Shown here one piece after another: positions 23,090 through 34,760 of a DNA stretch of 64,000 nt. How positions within the stretch are numbered: the stretch's first letter is position 1; the number at the start of each line of letters is the position of its first letter. The notes beneath the pieces were generated by a model. The model worked only from the letters and a program-made list of their open reading frames with translations, made no database searches and was not told the origin of the DNA. Source of the stretch: Malachius bipustulatus (taxonomy: Eukaryota; Arthropoda; Insecta; Coleoptera; Melyridae); contig OU342636.1 of NCBI GenBank assembly GCA_910589415.1, positions 6,306,437 to 6,370,436 of the forward strand, read 5' to 3'. Both the position numbers and the translations under genes were made by a program.

Positions 23090-23840
23090 CTTGAACGTCT
23101 GCAGTACTCTGTTGCGGTTGTGATCGTCTCTACGCCTACTTATATACCTTTCCTAATGTTGGCGCAACCGACGGTTACCGTGGCGCCTCGACTGAATGCT
23201 AATTGATATGGCGCTCACGAGAACTACAACGAGATGAAGCGTAAACGCTAAAATTTGTTATTTTTTTTATAAACCTATTTCGTTGAAATATGATAAAGGC
23301 GCATCACTTATACGTTTACATGGCAACTTTCGAAGATGAAACACTTGTTTTTATATCTACAGCCACTAGCCCCTAAATCCGAAAATATATCCCCGAGAAA
23401 TTTTTTTCAATTTTAAATCGGTCTATGAATGATAAGGGAAGTTACATCTTTTTGTATTGCTTTTATCATCGTTCCAATGATAAATACGTAGACTTTAATC
23501 CCGGGATAAATGCAAATTCATATTCTGGGAATATAAAACTCGAAGAGTTTATTCGCCATTTTCGCTTCATAATTAAATTATTTTAAAGGGAGGTCATGGA
23601 TTACCCATCATTGCGGTTCCAATAGAGTTGTTTATGAAAATTTAGAGACAATAAACCGGATCATCTTTTGTTTCACATGCGCAATTTTGCAAAGTTTTTT
23701 CTTTTTTTCAAAGACTTTGTAGTTGAAAGACGCAAGTTTTTTTAAAAGAACAATGCAGGTACATAACCAAATATTGTCTATTCAAAATATTGATGGCCCT
23801 GAAAAGGGCCGGGTTTTAAATGATGATAGTTCAAGACCGA

Positions 23841-24071
23841 CTAGCGGTGGATTTGTTTCTCCAACATCACCAACTCTTTGAACAGCGTGTTCACCAGTTT
23901 CCGTATCCCATCGATTAACGACAAGAGTACGAGGTATTCCGTGTATCTCGTCACCTCGTCGTTTTCAATCATTTCTTCTATTTCGTAGCGTATCTCTTGG
24001 ATATTGGTGTCTAGAATTTTAATAAGCCGCCATCTCTGTTCGATTTGCTTCTTTACATCGGATGTGTTCAT
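23841..24071 (-). CDS. Array gene copy 25
   Basis: Consensus protein. Hairpin 23795-23810, TATA 24121-24128. Two-unit duplicate (1965 bp) of copy 23. Confidence 0.68.
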   Translation of the reverse strand: MNTSDVKKQIEQRWRLIKILDTNIQEIRYEIEEMIENDEVTRYTEYLVLLSLIDGIRKLVNTLFKELVMLEKQIHR

Positions 24072-24823
24072 CTCGAACGTCTGCAGTACTCTGTTGCGGT
24101 TGTGATCGTCCCTACGCCTACTTATATACCTTTCCTAATGTTAGCGCAACCGACGGTTACCGTGGCGCCTCGACTGAATGCTAATTGATATGTAGCTCAC
24201 GAGAACTACAACGAGATGAAGCGTAAACGCTAAAATTTGTTATTTTTTTTTATAAACCTATTTCGTTGAAATATGATAAAGGCGCATCACTTATACGTTT
24301 ACATGGCAACTTTCGAAGATGAAACACTTGTTTTTATATCTACAGCCACTAGCCCCTAAATCCGAAAATATATCCCCGAGAAATTTTTTTCAATTTTAAA
24401 TCGGTCTATGAATGATAAGGGAAGTTACATCTTTTTGTATTGCTTTTATCATCGTTCCAATGATAAATACGTAGACTTTAATCCCGGGATAAATGCAAAT
24501 TCATATTCTGGGAATATAAAACTCGAAGAGTTTATTCGCCATTTTCGCTTCATAATTAAATTATTTTAAAGGGAGGTCATGGATTACCCATCATTGCGGT
24601 TCCAATAGAGTTGTTTATGAAAATTTAGAGACAATAAACCGGATCATCTTTTGTTTCACATGCGCAATTTTGCAAAGTTTTTTCTTTTTTTCAAAGACTT
24701 TGTAGTTGAAAGACGCAAGTTTTTTTAAAAGAACAATGCAGGTACATAACCAAATATTGTCTATTCAAAATATTGATGGCCCTGAAAAGGGCCGGGTTTT
24801 AAATGATGATAGTTCAAGACCGA

Positions 24824-25054
24824 CTAGCGGTGGATTTGTTTCTCCAACATCACCAACTCTTTGAACAGCGTGTTCACCAGTTTCCGTATCCCATCGATTA
24901 ACGACAAGAGTACGAGGTATTCCATGTATCTCGTCACCTCGTCGTTTTCAATCATTTCTTCTATTTCGTAGCGTATCTCTAGGATATTGGTGTCTAGAAT
25001 TTTAATAAGCCGCCATCTCTGTTCGATTTGCTTCTTTACATCGGATGTGTTCAT
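24824..25054 (-). CDS. Array gene copy 26
   Basis: Q25L and T44M. Hairpin 24778-24793, TATA 25104-25111. The upstream dyad has a T-to-C change (GGTCACC). Confidence 0.67.
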   Translation of the reverse strand: MNTSDVKKQIEQRWRLIKILDTNILEIRYEIEEMIENDEVTRYMEYLVLLSLIDGIRKLVNTLFKELVMLEKQIHR

Positions 25055-25805
25055 CTTGAACGTCTGCAGTACTCTGTTGCGGTTGTGATCGTCTCTACGC
25101 CTACTTATATACCTTTCCTAATGTTAGCGCAACCGACGGTCACCGTGGCGCCTCGACTGAATGCTAATTGATATGGCGCTCACGAGAACTACAACGAGAT
25201 GAAGCGTAAACGCTAAAATTTGTTATTTTTTTTATAAACCTATTTCGTTGAAATATGATAAAGGCGCATCACTTATACGTTTACATGGCAACTTTCGAAG
25301 ATGAAACACTTGTTTTTATATCTACAGCCACTAGCCCCTAAATCCGAAAATATATCCCCGAGAAATTTTTTTCAATTTTAAATCGGTCTATGAATGATAA
25401 GGGAAGTTACATCTTTTTGTATTGCTTTTATCATCGTTCCAATGATAAATACGTAGACTTTAATCCCGGGATAAATGCAAATTCATATTCTGGGAATATA
25501 AAACTCGAAGAGTTTATTCGCCATTTTCGCTTCATAATTAAATTATTTTAAAGGGAGGTCATGGATTACCCATCATTGCGGTTCCAATAGAGTTGTTTAT
25601 GAAAATTTAGAGACAATAAACCGGATCATCTTTTGTTTCACATGCGCAATTTTGCAAAGTTTTTTCTTTTTTTCAAAGACTTTGTAGTTGAAAGACGCAA
25701 GTTTTTTTAAAAGAACAATGCAGGTACATAACCAAATATTGTCTATTCAAAATATTGATGGCCCTGAAAAGGGCCGGGTTTTAAATGATGATAGTTCAAG
25801 ACCGA

Positions 25806-26036
25806 CTAGCGGTGGATTTGTTTCTCCAACATCACCAACTCTTTGAACAGCGTGTTCACCAGTTTCCGTATCCCATCGATTAACGACAAGAGTACGAGGT
25901 ATTCCGTGTATCTCGTCACCTCGTCGTTTTCAATCATTTCTTCTATTTCGTAGCGTATCTCTAGGATATTGGTGTCTAGAATTTTAATGAGCCGCCATCT
26001 CTGTTCGATTTGCTTCTTTACATCGGATGTGTTCAT
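25806..26036 (-). CDS. Array gene copy 27
   Basis: Q25L plus one silent change at L16. Hairpin 25760-25775, TATA 26086-26093. Confidence 0.68.
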   Translation of the reverse strand: MNTSDVKKQIEQRWRLIKILDTNILEIRYEIEEMIENDEVTRYTEYLVLLSLIDGIRKLVNTLFKELVMLEKQIHR

Positions 26037-26787
26037 CTTGAACGTCTGCAGTACTCTGTTGCGGTTGTGATCGTCTCTACGCCTACTTATATACCTTTCC
26101 TAATGTTAGCGCAATCGACGGTTACCGTGGCGCCTCGACTGAATGCTAATTGATATGGCGCTCACGAGAACTACAACGAGATGAAGCGTAAACGCTAAAA
26201 TTTGTTATTTTTTTTATAAACCTATTTCGTTGAAATATGATAAAGGCGCATCACTTATACGTTTACATGGCAACTTTCGAAGATGAAACACTTGTTTTTA
26301 TATCTACAGCCACTAGCCCCTAAATCCGAAAATATATCCCCGAGAAATTTTTTTCAATTTTAAATCGGTCTATGAATGATAAGGGAAGTTACATCTTTTT
26401 GTATTGCTTTTATCATCGTTCCAATGATAAATACGTAGACTTTAATCCCGGGATAAATGCAAATTCATATTCTGGGAATATAAAACTCGAAGAGTTTATT
26501 CGCCATTTTCGCTTCATAATTAAATTATTTTAAAGGGAGGTCATGGATTACCCATCATTGCGGTTCCAATAGAGTTGTTTATGAAAATTTAGAGACAATA
26601 AACCGGATCATCTTTTGTTTCACATGCGCAATTTTGCAAAGTTTTTTCTTTTTTTCAAAGACTTTGTAGTTGAAAGACGCAAGTTTTTTTAAAAGAACAA
26701 TGCAGGTACATAACCAAATATTGTCTATTCAAAATATTGATGGCCCTGAAAAGGGCCGGGTTTTAAATGATGATAGTTCAAGACCGA

Positions 26788-27018
26788 CTAGCGGTGGATT
26801 TGTTTCTCCAACATCACCAACTCTTTGAACAGCGTGTTCACCAGTTTCCGTATCCCATCGATTAACGACAAGAGTACGAGGTATTCCGTGTATCTCGTCA
26901 CCTCGTCGTTTTCAATCATTTCTTCTATTTCGTAGCGTATCTCTTGGATATTGGTGTCTAGAATTTTAATAAGCCGCCATCTCTGTTCGATTTGCTTCTT
27001 TACATCGGATGTGTTCAT
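26788..27018 (-). CDS. Array gene copy 28
   Basis: Consensus protein. Hairpin 26742-26757, TATA 27068-27075. Its upstream flank shares GTGACGCCCC and ACTAGTTCC with the adjacent copy 29. Confidence 0.68.
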   Translation of the reverse strand: MNTSDVKKQIEQRWRLIKILDTNIQEIRYEIEEMIENDEVTRYTEYLVLLSLIDGIRKLVNTLFKELVMLEKQIHR

Positions 27019-27770
27019 CTTGAACGTCTGCAGTACTCTGTTGCGGTTGTGATCGTCCCTACGCCTACTTATATACCTTTCCTAATGTTAGCGCAACCGA
27101 CGGTTACCGTGACGCCCCGACTGAATGCTAATTGATATGGCGCTCACGAGAACTACAACGAGATGAAGCGTAAACGCTAAAATTTGTTATTTTTTTTTAT
27201 AAACCTATTTCGTTGAAATATGATAAAGGCGCATCACTTATACGTTTACATGGCAACTTTCGAAGATGAAACACTTGTTTTTATATCTACAGCCACTAGT
27301 TCCTAAATCCGAAAATATATCCCCGAGAAATTTTTTTCAATTTTAAATCGGTCTATGAATGATAAGGGAAGTTAAATCTTTTTGTATTGCTTTTATCATC
27401 GTTCCAATGATAAATACGTAGACTTTAATCCCGGGATAAATGCAAATTCATATTCTGGGAATATAAAACTCGAAGAGTTTATTCGCCATTTTCGCTTCAT
27501 AATTAAATTATTTTAAAGGGAGGTCATGGATTACCCATCATTGCGGTTCCAATAGAGTTGTTTATGAAAATTTAGAGACAATAAACCGGATCATCTTTTG
27601 TTTCACATGCGCAATTTTGCAAAGTTTTTTCTTTTTTTCAAAGACTTTGTAGTTGAAAGACGCAAGTTTTTTTAAAAGAACAATGCAGGTACATAACCAA
27701 ATATTGTCTATTCAAAATATTGATGGCCCTGAAAAGGGCCGGGTTTTAAATGATGATAGTTCAAGACCGA

Positions 27771-28001
27771 CTAGCGGTGGATTTGTTTCTCCAACATCAC
27801 CAACTCTTTGAACAGCGTGTTCACCAGTTTCCGTATCCCATCGATTAACGACAAGAGTACGAGGTATTCCGTGTATCTCGTCACCTCGTCGTTTTCAATC
27901 ATTTCTTCTATTTCGTAGCGTATCTCTAGGATATTGGTGTCTAGAATTTTAATAAGCCGCCATCTCTGTTCGATTTGCTTCTTTACATCGGATGTGTTCA
28001 T
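27771..28001 (-). CDS. Array gene copy 29
   Basis: Q25L. Hairpin 27725-27740, TATA 28051-28058. The coding part resembles copy 30, the upstream flank copy 28: a recombinant unit. Confidence 0.68.
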   Translation of the reverse strand: MNTSDVKKQIEQRWRLIKILDTNILEIRYEIEEMIENDEVTRYTEYLVLLSLIDGIRKLVNTLFKELVMLEKQIHR

Positions 28002-28753
28002 CTTGAACGTCTGCAGTACTCTGTTGCGGTTGTGATCGTCTCTACGCCTACTTATATACCTTTCCTAATGTTAGCGCAACCGACGGTTACCGTGACGCCC
28101 CGACTGAATGCTAATTGATATGGCGCTCACGAGAACTACAACGAGATGAAGCGTAAACGCTAAAATTTGTTATTTTTTTTTATAAACCTATTTCGTTGAA
28201 ATATGATAAAGGCGCATCACTTATACGTTTACATGGCAACTTTCGAAGATGAAACACTTGTTTTTATATCTACAGCCACTAGTTCCTAAATCCGAAAATA
28301 TATCCCCGAGAAATTTTTTTCAATTTTAAATCGGTCTATGAATGATAAGGGAAGTTAAATCTTTTTGTATTGCTTTTATCATCGTTCCAATGATAAATAC
28401 GTAGACTTTAATCCCGGGATAAATGCAAATTCATATTCTGGGAATATAAAACTCGAAGAGTTTATTCGCCATTTTCGCTTCATAATTAAATTATTTTAAA
28501 GGGAGGTCATGGATTACCCATCATTGCGGTTCCAATAGAGTTGTTTATGAAAATTTAGAGACAATAAACCGGATCATCTTTTGTTTCACATGCGCAATTT
28601 TGCAAAGTTTTTTCTTTTTTTCAAAGACTTTGTAGTTGAAAGACGCAAGTTTTTTTAAAAGAACAATGCAGGTACATAACCAAATATTGTCTATTCAAAA
28701 TATTGATGGCCCTGAAAAGGGCCGGGTTTTAAATGATGATAGTTCAAGACCGA

Positions 28754-28984
28754 CTAGCGGTGGATTTGTTTCTCCAACATCACCAACTCTTTGAACAGCG
28801 TGTTCACCAGTTTCCGTATCCCATCGATTAACGACAAGAGTACGAGGTATTCCGTGTATCTCGTCACCTCGTCGTTTTCAATCATTTCTTCTATTTCGTA
28901 GCGTATCTCTAGGATATTGGTGTCTAGAATTTTAATAAGCCGCCATCTCTGTTCGATTTGCTTCTTTACATCGGATGTGTTCAT
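28754..28984 (-). CDS. Array gene copy 30
   Basis: Q25L. Hairpin 28708-28723, TATA 29034-29041. Confidence 0.68.
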   Translation of the reverse strand: MNTSDVKKQIEQRWRLIKILDTNILEIRYEIEEMIENDEVTRYTEYLVLLSLIDGIRKLVNTLFKELVMLEKQIHR

Positions 28985-29726
28985 CTTGAACGTCTGCAGT
29001 ACTCTGTTGCGGTTGTGATCGTCTCTACGCCTACTTATATACCTTTCCTAATGTTAGCGCAACCGACGGTTACCGTGGCGCCTCGACTGAATGCTAATTG
29101 ATATGGCGCTCACGAGAACTACAACGAGATGAAGCGTAAACGCTAAAATTTGTTATTTTTTTTATAAACCTATTTCGTTGAAATATGATAAAGGCGCATC
29201 ACTTATACGTTTACATGGCAACTTTCGAAGATGAAACACTTGTTTTTATATCTACAGCCACTAGCCCCTAAATCCGAAAATATATCCCCGAGAAATTTTT
29301 TTCAATTTTAAATCGGTCTATGAATGATAAGGGAAGTTACATCTTTTTGTATTGCTTTTATCATCGTTCCAATGATAAATACGTAGACTCTAATCCCGGG
29401 ATAAATGCAAATTCATATTCTGGGAATATAAAACTCGAAGACTTTATTCGCCATTTTCGCTTCATAATTAAATTATTTTAAAGGGAGGTCATGGATTACC
29501 CATCATTGCGGTTCCAATAGAGTTGTTTATGAAAATTTAGAGACAATAAACCGGATCATCTTTTGTTTCACATGCGCAAGTTTTTTCTTTTTTTCAAAGA
29601 CTTTGTAGTTGAAAGACGCAAGTTTTTTTAAAAGAACAATGCAGGTACATAACCAAATATTGTCTATTCAAAATATTGATGGCCCTGAAAAGGGCCGGGT
29701 TTTAAATGATGATAGTTCAAGACCGA

Positions 29727-29957
29727 CTAGCGGTGGATTTGTTTCTCCAACATCACCAACTCTTTGAACAGCGTGTTCACCAGTTTCCGTATCCCATCGA
29801 TTAACGACAAGAGTACGAGGTATTCCGTGTATCTCGTCACCTCGTCGTTTTCAATCATTTCTTCTATTTCGTAGCGTATCTCTTGGATATTGGTGTCTAG
29901 AATTTTAATAAGCCGCCATCTCTGTTCGATTTGCTTCTTTACATCGGATGTGTTCAT
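29727..29957 (-). CDS. Array gene copy 31
   Basis: Consensus protein. Hairpin 29681-29696, TATA 30007-30014. The unit is about 10 bp short because of a deletion at about 29579, beyond the hairpin. Confidence 0.68.
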   Translation of the reverse strand: MNTSDVKKQIEQRWRLIKILDTNIQEIRYEIEEMIENDEVTRYTEYLVLLSLIDGIRKLVNTLFKELVMLEKQIHR

Positions 29958-30721
29958 CTTGAACGTCTGCAGTACTCTGTTGCGGTTGTGATCGTCCCTA
30001 CGCCTACTTATATACCTTTCCTAATGTTAGCGCAACCGACGGTTACCGTGGCGCCCCGACTGAATGCTAATTGATATGGCGCTCACGAGAACTACAACGA
30101 GATGAAGCGTAAACGCTAAAATTTGTTATTTTTTTTTATAAACCTATTTCGTTGAAATATGATAAAGGCGCATCACTTATACGTTTACATGGCAACTTTC
30201 GAAGATGAAACACTTGTTTTTATATCTACAGCCACTAGCCCCTAAATCCGAAAATATATCCCCGAGAAATTTTTTTCAATTTTAAATCGGTCTATGAATG
30301 ATAAGGGAAGTTACATCTTTTTGTATTGCTTTTATCATCGTTCCAATGATAAATACGTAGACTTTAATCCCGGGATAAATGCAAATTCATATTCTGGGAA
30401 TATAAAACTCGAAGAGTTTATTCGCCATTTTCGCTTCATAATTAAATTATTTTAAAGGGAGGTCATGGATTACCCATCATTGCGGTTCCAATAGAGTTGT
30501 TTATGAAAATTTAGAGACAATAAACCGGATCATCTTTTGTTTCACATGCGCAATTTTGCAAAGTTTTTTCTTTTTTTCAAAGAATTTGTAGTTGAAAGAC
30601 GCAAGTTTTTTTAAAAGAACAATGCAGGTACATAACCAAATATTGTCTATTCAAAATATTGATGGCCCTGAAAAGGGCCGGGTTTTAAATGATGATAGTT
30701 CAAGACCGACTAGCGGTGGAT

Positions 30722-30940
30722 TTATTTCTCCAACATCACCAACTCTTTGAACAGCGTGTTCACCAGTTTCCGTATCCCATCGATTAACGATAAGAGTACG
30801 AGGTATTCCGTGTATCTCGTCACCTCGTCGTTTTCAATCATTTCTTCTATTTCGTAGCGTATCTCTTGGATATTGGTGTCTAGAATTTTAATAAGCCGCC
30901 ATCTCTGTTCGATTTGCTTCTTTACATCGGATGTGTTCAT
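30722..30940 (-). CDS. Array gene copy 32, truncated at residue 72
   Basis: Same Q73 nonsense (TAA) as copy 8. The old stop lies at 30710-30712. Hairpin 30664-30679. A 3-bp deletion in the 5' leader moves the TATA to 30987-30994. Confidence 0.6.
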   Translation of the reverse strand: MNTSDVKKQIEQRWRLIKILDTNIQEIRYEIEEMIENDEVTRYTEYLVLLSLIDGIRKLVNTLFKELVMLEK

Positions 30941-31686
30941 CTTGAACGTCTGCAGTACTCTGTTGGGGTTGTGATCCCTACGCCTACTTATATACCTTTC
31001 CTAATGTTAGCGCAACCGACGGTTACCGTGGCGCCCCGACTGAATGCTAATTGATATGGCGCTCACGAGAACTACAACGAGATGAAGCGTAAACGCTAAA
31101 ATTTGTTATTTTTTTTTATAAACCTATTTCGTTGAAATATGATAAAAGGCGCATCACTTATACGTTTACATGGCAACTTTCGAAGATGAAACACTTGTTT
31201 TTATATCTACAGCCACTAGCCCCTAAATCCGAAAATATATCCCCGAGAAATTTTTTTCAATTTTAAATCGGTCTATAAATGATAAGGGAAGTTACATCTT
31301 TTTGTATTGCTTTTATCATCGTTCCAATGATAAATACGTAGACTTTAATCCCGGGATAAATGCAAATTCATATTCTGGGAATATAAAACTCGAAGAGTTT
31401 TTTCGCCATTTTCGCTTCATAATTAAATTATTTTAAAGGTAGGTCATGGATTACCCATCATTGCGGTTCCAATAGAGTTGTTTATGAAAATTTAGAGACA
31501 ATAAACCGGATCATCTTTTGTTTCACATGCGCAATTTTGCAAAGTTTTTTCTTTCAAAGACTTTGTAGTTGAAAGACGCAAGTTTTTTTAAAAGAACAAT
31601 GCAGGTACATAACCAAATATTGTCTATTCAAAATATTGATGGCCCTGAAAAGGGCCGGGTTTTAAATGATGATAGTTCAAGACCGA

Positions 31687-31917
31687 CTAGCGGTGGATTT
31701 GTTTCTCCAACATCACCAACTCTTTGAACAGCGTGTTCACCAGTTTCCGTATCCCATCGATTAACGACAAGAGTACGAGGTATTCCGTGTATCTCGTCAC
31801 CTCGTCGTTTTCAATCATTTCTTCTATTTCGTAGCGTATCTCTTGGATATTGGTGTCTAGAATTTTAATAAGCCGCCATCTCTGTTCGATTTGCTTCTTT
31901 ACATCGGATGTGTTCAT
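31687..31917 (-). CDS. Array gene copy 33, separated from its promoter by the retrotransposon
   Basis: Consensus protein and hairpin (31641-31656). The 11.57-kb insertion starts 21 bp upstream of the ATG, inside the predicted 5' leader. The gene's own TATA is now at 43539-43546. The element is transcribed in the opposite direction, so normal expression is unlikely. Confidence 0.6.
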   Translation of the reverse strand: MNTSDVKKQIEQRWRLIKILDTNIQEIRYEIEEMIENDEVTRYTEYLVLLSLIDGIRKLVNTLFKELVMLEKQIHR

Positions 31918-31938
31918 CTTGAACGTCTGCAGTACTCT

Positions 31939-33642
31939 TGTAACGTGAATACGTCACCTGTTGTCCTTTTTGCAAAGCTTCCCTCGTTTTAAAGAGAATT
32001 GTAAAATTACAGTTCCCTACAACTCCCTATAATATAGATCGCATCTTTGAACTGACTACCCACACCATATTCTGGCGCTGGTACTGTCTGGATAATTCAC
32101 TACTAGATGGCATTGCACGTTTCGTTTCACTAGGATTTTGAGTTCCTTTCAGGAACCAAATAAGTTGTCGTTTCAGTCCGATCCTGAGTTCCTTTCAGGA
32201 ACCAAATAAGTTGTCAACTGTCAATCAGATTTCAGTATCTGCCCGTGACATTTCTCCTTTCACCAACCGAAGGCGGATTTCCTCTCCAGTTCACGGAACT
32301 GAATTCACTTCCTTTTTATCTGTCCATCAAGAAAGTTGATTCTCTTGATCGTTCCCATCGAAGCCTGTTGTTCAGGGTAAGTCGCCATTACAGATATTTT
32401 TGAAGAGAAGCTCTAATTTGATTATTACTTATTTTTAGCTTCTGGGATATCTTCTGGGATTTCCTTCAATCCTTCGGGGATTCTATCTCAACATTACCTT
32501 ATACCTTATTTTTACCTTTATCTCTGGTAAATACCTTGTTTTCTCCGGTATTTACTAATTATCTGGATTAATTGCCTATTGCGACCGAGGAAGCCATCTT
32601 GAACTAAGAAACAAAGGGAGCATGACCCATTTTTATTCTCCAACTATCTAATTCATCCTTCCACCGTTTTCATTCATCCAAGGTGAAATAAATCAACATT
32701 TCGAAGATCTCCAATAACAACAGAACATTTTCCCGGTGCTAGTGCTGTTTACGACCTTTCAACCCCAGGAGCCTCGTCAGGGCGCGGTCCCTACACCTGC
32801 TGGTTTTCTTCTGGAGATTTCAATGCCTGACTAAGCACCACACCTAGTAAAGTCCAGGAGTTATTAATATCCTTTTTACTGTCAAAATAAAGACAGTTTT
32901 TACCTCAATCAGCTTCATCCCGGAAACTGTAAGTGTTGTCTTTTATTTTATTTCACCGATCATGACGAAGAAGGACTAGAAGATCAGTGCTAACTTAGTA
33001 AATTAATTAATTATCACTCACGAACTTTATCTTTCCCGATATAAATGATATCGGAAGTATCTTATTCTTTTGTACACAGCTGTACAAGATAAAGGATCCT
33101 TTATTTTCAAACAAACTGATTGTTTAAACATATTTATATCAGATTTAAAGCTTTTAAAATAAGACAGGATAATTATTTGATTTTAATTAAACAGGAAATG
33201 TAAACCATAATTTGCTCATTAAACATCTGTCCATTTTAACTTATTCTTTGAAAATCACATTAACATCTTTATAACCCTAAATCTACTTTTTATTAGTTCT
33301 TCATAGAGTTTAGGTAGCACAATAAAAATAAGAACTCGAGCAAATCGAGTTAATAAGAACTGAAGAACTCTTTGGCATCCCTAATCTACCTTAGATACCT
33401 ATATATAGGGTGTACCTTTTAAATAATTAAAGCAGCAGAATAACTAGCACTCTGATAGTATTTGATTCAGTTTTCAAGTTATTCAACTTCATTATCTTCA
33501 GAGAAATTTGTCGTGAAAGTTTCTTTTGCAGTATTATCGTTTTGCCGAAACAACATTTTGCCCTTCGCTTGCACTGCAAGCTCTCGTTACTGCTACTTTC
33601 GACATTCCCTGAATCATAATTAATTATTTTGCTCACGCTGCA
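31939..33642 (+). repeat. 5' LTR
   Basis: 1704 bp, TGTAACG...GCTGCA. It contains two copies of a 30-bp motif with an internal palindrome (32140-32169, 32186-32215), AATAAA hexamers (for example near 32681 and 32883) and a palindromic TATA-like site CCTATATATAGG at 33398-33409 that could be its promoter. A 69-codon minus-strand frame (33427-33636) has no support as a gene. Confidence 0.96.
33398..33409 (+). promoter_or_regulatory. Candidate TATA box of the 5' LTR
   Basis: CCTATATATAGG, a perfect 12-bp palindrome about 235 bp before the LTR end. Its twin in the 3' LTR is 43262-43273. It is the clearest TATA-like site I saw in the LTR. The direction and the transcription start are inferred. Confidence 0.4.
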
Positions 33643-33644
33643 AT

Positions 33645-33662
33645 TGGCATTTCCCCGGCGGG
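33645..33662 (+). other. Primer binding site
   Basis: Starts with TGG (pairs with tRNA CCA) two bases after the LTR. The complement continues into a T-arm-like stretch: AATCGAA at 33663-33669 pairs with a TTCGATT loop. The tail is closest, from memory, to a tRNA-Asp type end (GCCGGGGA then GCCA) but with extra bases, so the primer tRNA is not settled. Confidence 0.65.
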
Positions 33663-34760
33663 AATCGAATTCACCCTCAAACTTTGGATTAGAAACTACC
33701 TTAATTAAATAAAAGCACTTGATCTCTTCCTAGTTCCCATTATAAATGGAAAATTGATATTAACGTCATAAATTACTTTGTTCAGATGTATCGTACAGTT
33801 ATCTTACTTTTTTAATGCATGATTATTATAGTTGCATGAACTCGCATGTTAGTCTAAGAATGTCTTAGTTAGTTATTGTGTTTTTTACTGCTGGTGAATA
33901 ATAGTGTCGTGACGCGAAAATACCTTATCTTCTTACCGCTACACTGCCGCTAAAGGGTAACCTTGCAAAAGGAGCTTTACGGAGTGGTTGTTAATACTGT
34001 CGCGAAGGTCTCGAGTAAGCTTTGGGAGAAGTTTGACTCCGTGCAAAGAGGATACTCTTAAGAGAGCTCTGCGATCAAACTGTCTTTGAAAGTTACATCC
34101 AAACATTTCCTTCATTAACATTATCCCATACCTTCGCTCATGAATTTTATGTTAAATTCGAAATATCTGAATTATCGATCAGCTGTTCCAACTGGTGTCC
34201 CTCTGTCATTGTCATACGCTGACAGACTGCTAAAGCAACAACAATTCTTTACGTCTAACGTAGAAAGTGAATTCTTTACGTGTAAAGATACGTCATGGTG
34301 ACATGTACTTCTTCCGATCCCTACCTTACCGACTCTAGAGAATATCTGTTCTTACCGACATACCTATGCATATTTAAATATTGCCTTATCTTATCTTAGT
34401 ATCTCTCTAGATTACCTTTATCTCTCTCTCTACTAAGAAATTATATCTTATATCGGTATTTTAGTTTTTTTGAAATACCGTGACCTATTTTTTCGTTTTA
34501 AAACGAAGGGAATTCTTTTGAATTTAAATCTCTCTCTCTCTCACTTGTACTGGTGACGCGACGTCACAGCCAAGTCAAGTAGGCCAGGTTTATTCTTTCT
34601 TTATATAGGCCAGGTTCATTCTTTCCTTATTTAGGCCAGGTACACTAGGTGCTACGTTGCCTACCTGTGCTGATAATACTACTGTCTTCTCTCTAGAATA
34701 AAATAAAAAATTTTATTCTCATCTATCTATACTATATTATAGTACCTACATTTTTCTAAA
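33663..34760 (+). other. Retrotransposon leader, non-coding
   Basis: Almost 1.1 kb between the primer site and gag with no supported gene. It holds TC microsatellite runs (about 34422-34432 and 34530-34542), TTATC-rich sequence (about 34384-34400) and a 26-bp periodic motif starting TAGGCCAGG at 34580, 34606 and 34632. It probably contains the packaging signal, which I cannot locate. Confidence 0.6.

Larger units (their letters stand above)
1..31938 (-). repeat. Tandem gene array, left segment (copies 1-33)
   Basis: Head-to-tail units, mostly 978-984 bp apart (one is 973), differing from each other by scattered substitutions and short indels. Each unit contains one minus-strand gene. Using the first unit as a guide: hairpin 223-238, stop codon 269-271, start codon 497-499, TATA box 549-556, dyads 576-591, palindrome 648-659. 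About 750 bp per unit is non-coding: a T-run of variable length (about 670), a plus-strand stretch with no convincing gene (700-1000) and a pyrimidine-rich stretch (110-180) with a recurrent 4-bp indel. The window opens inside a unit, so the array extends to the left. The last 4 bases (31935-31938, CTCT) are the left target duplication of the retrotransposon. Confidence 0.97.

Noticed and set aside
1..31938. CRISPR array, rDNA, 5S or core histone gene repeats
   Set aside because: The repeats are contiguous ~983-bp units with no spacers. No rRNA, 5S or histone-fold sequence is present in the unit.
1..31938. Array as an assembly artefact
   Set aside because: Units carry distinct substitutions, indels and nonsense codons in ordered blocks, which a simple duplication error would not create. 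Exact copy number could still be wrong.
32593..32603. GCCATCTTGAA shared by the LTR and the second insertion (61732-61742) as proof of common origin
   Set aside because: An 11-base match with no collinear similarity around it. It fits a YY1-type site that could occur independently.
33427..33636. 69-codon minus-strand frame in both LTRs (also 43291-43500)
   Set aside because: No homology or initiation signal recognised; low-complexity and inside the LTR. It is duplicated only because the LTR is.
33939..34121. 60-codon minus-strand frame in the retrotransposon leader
   Set aside because: No domain, antisense to the element, chance length.
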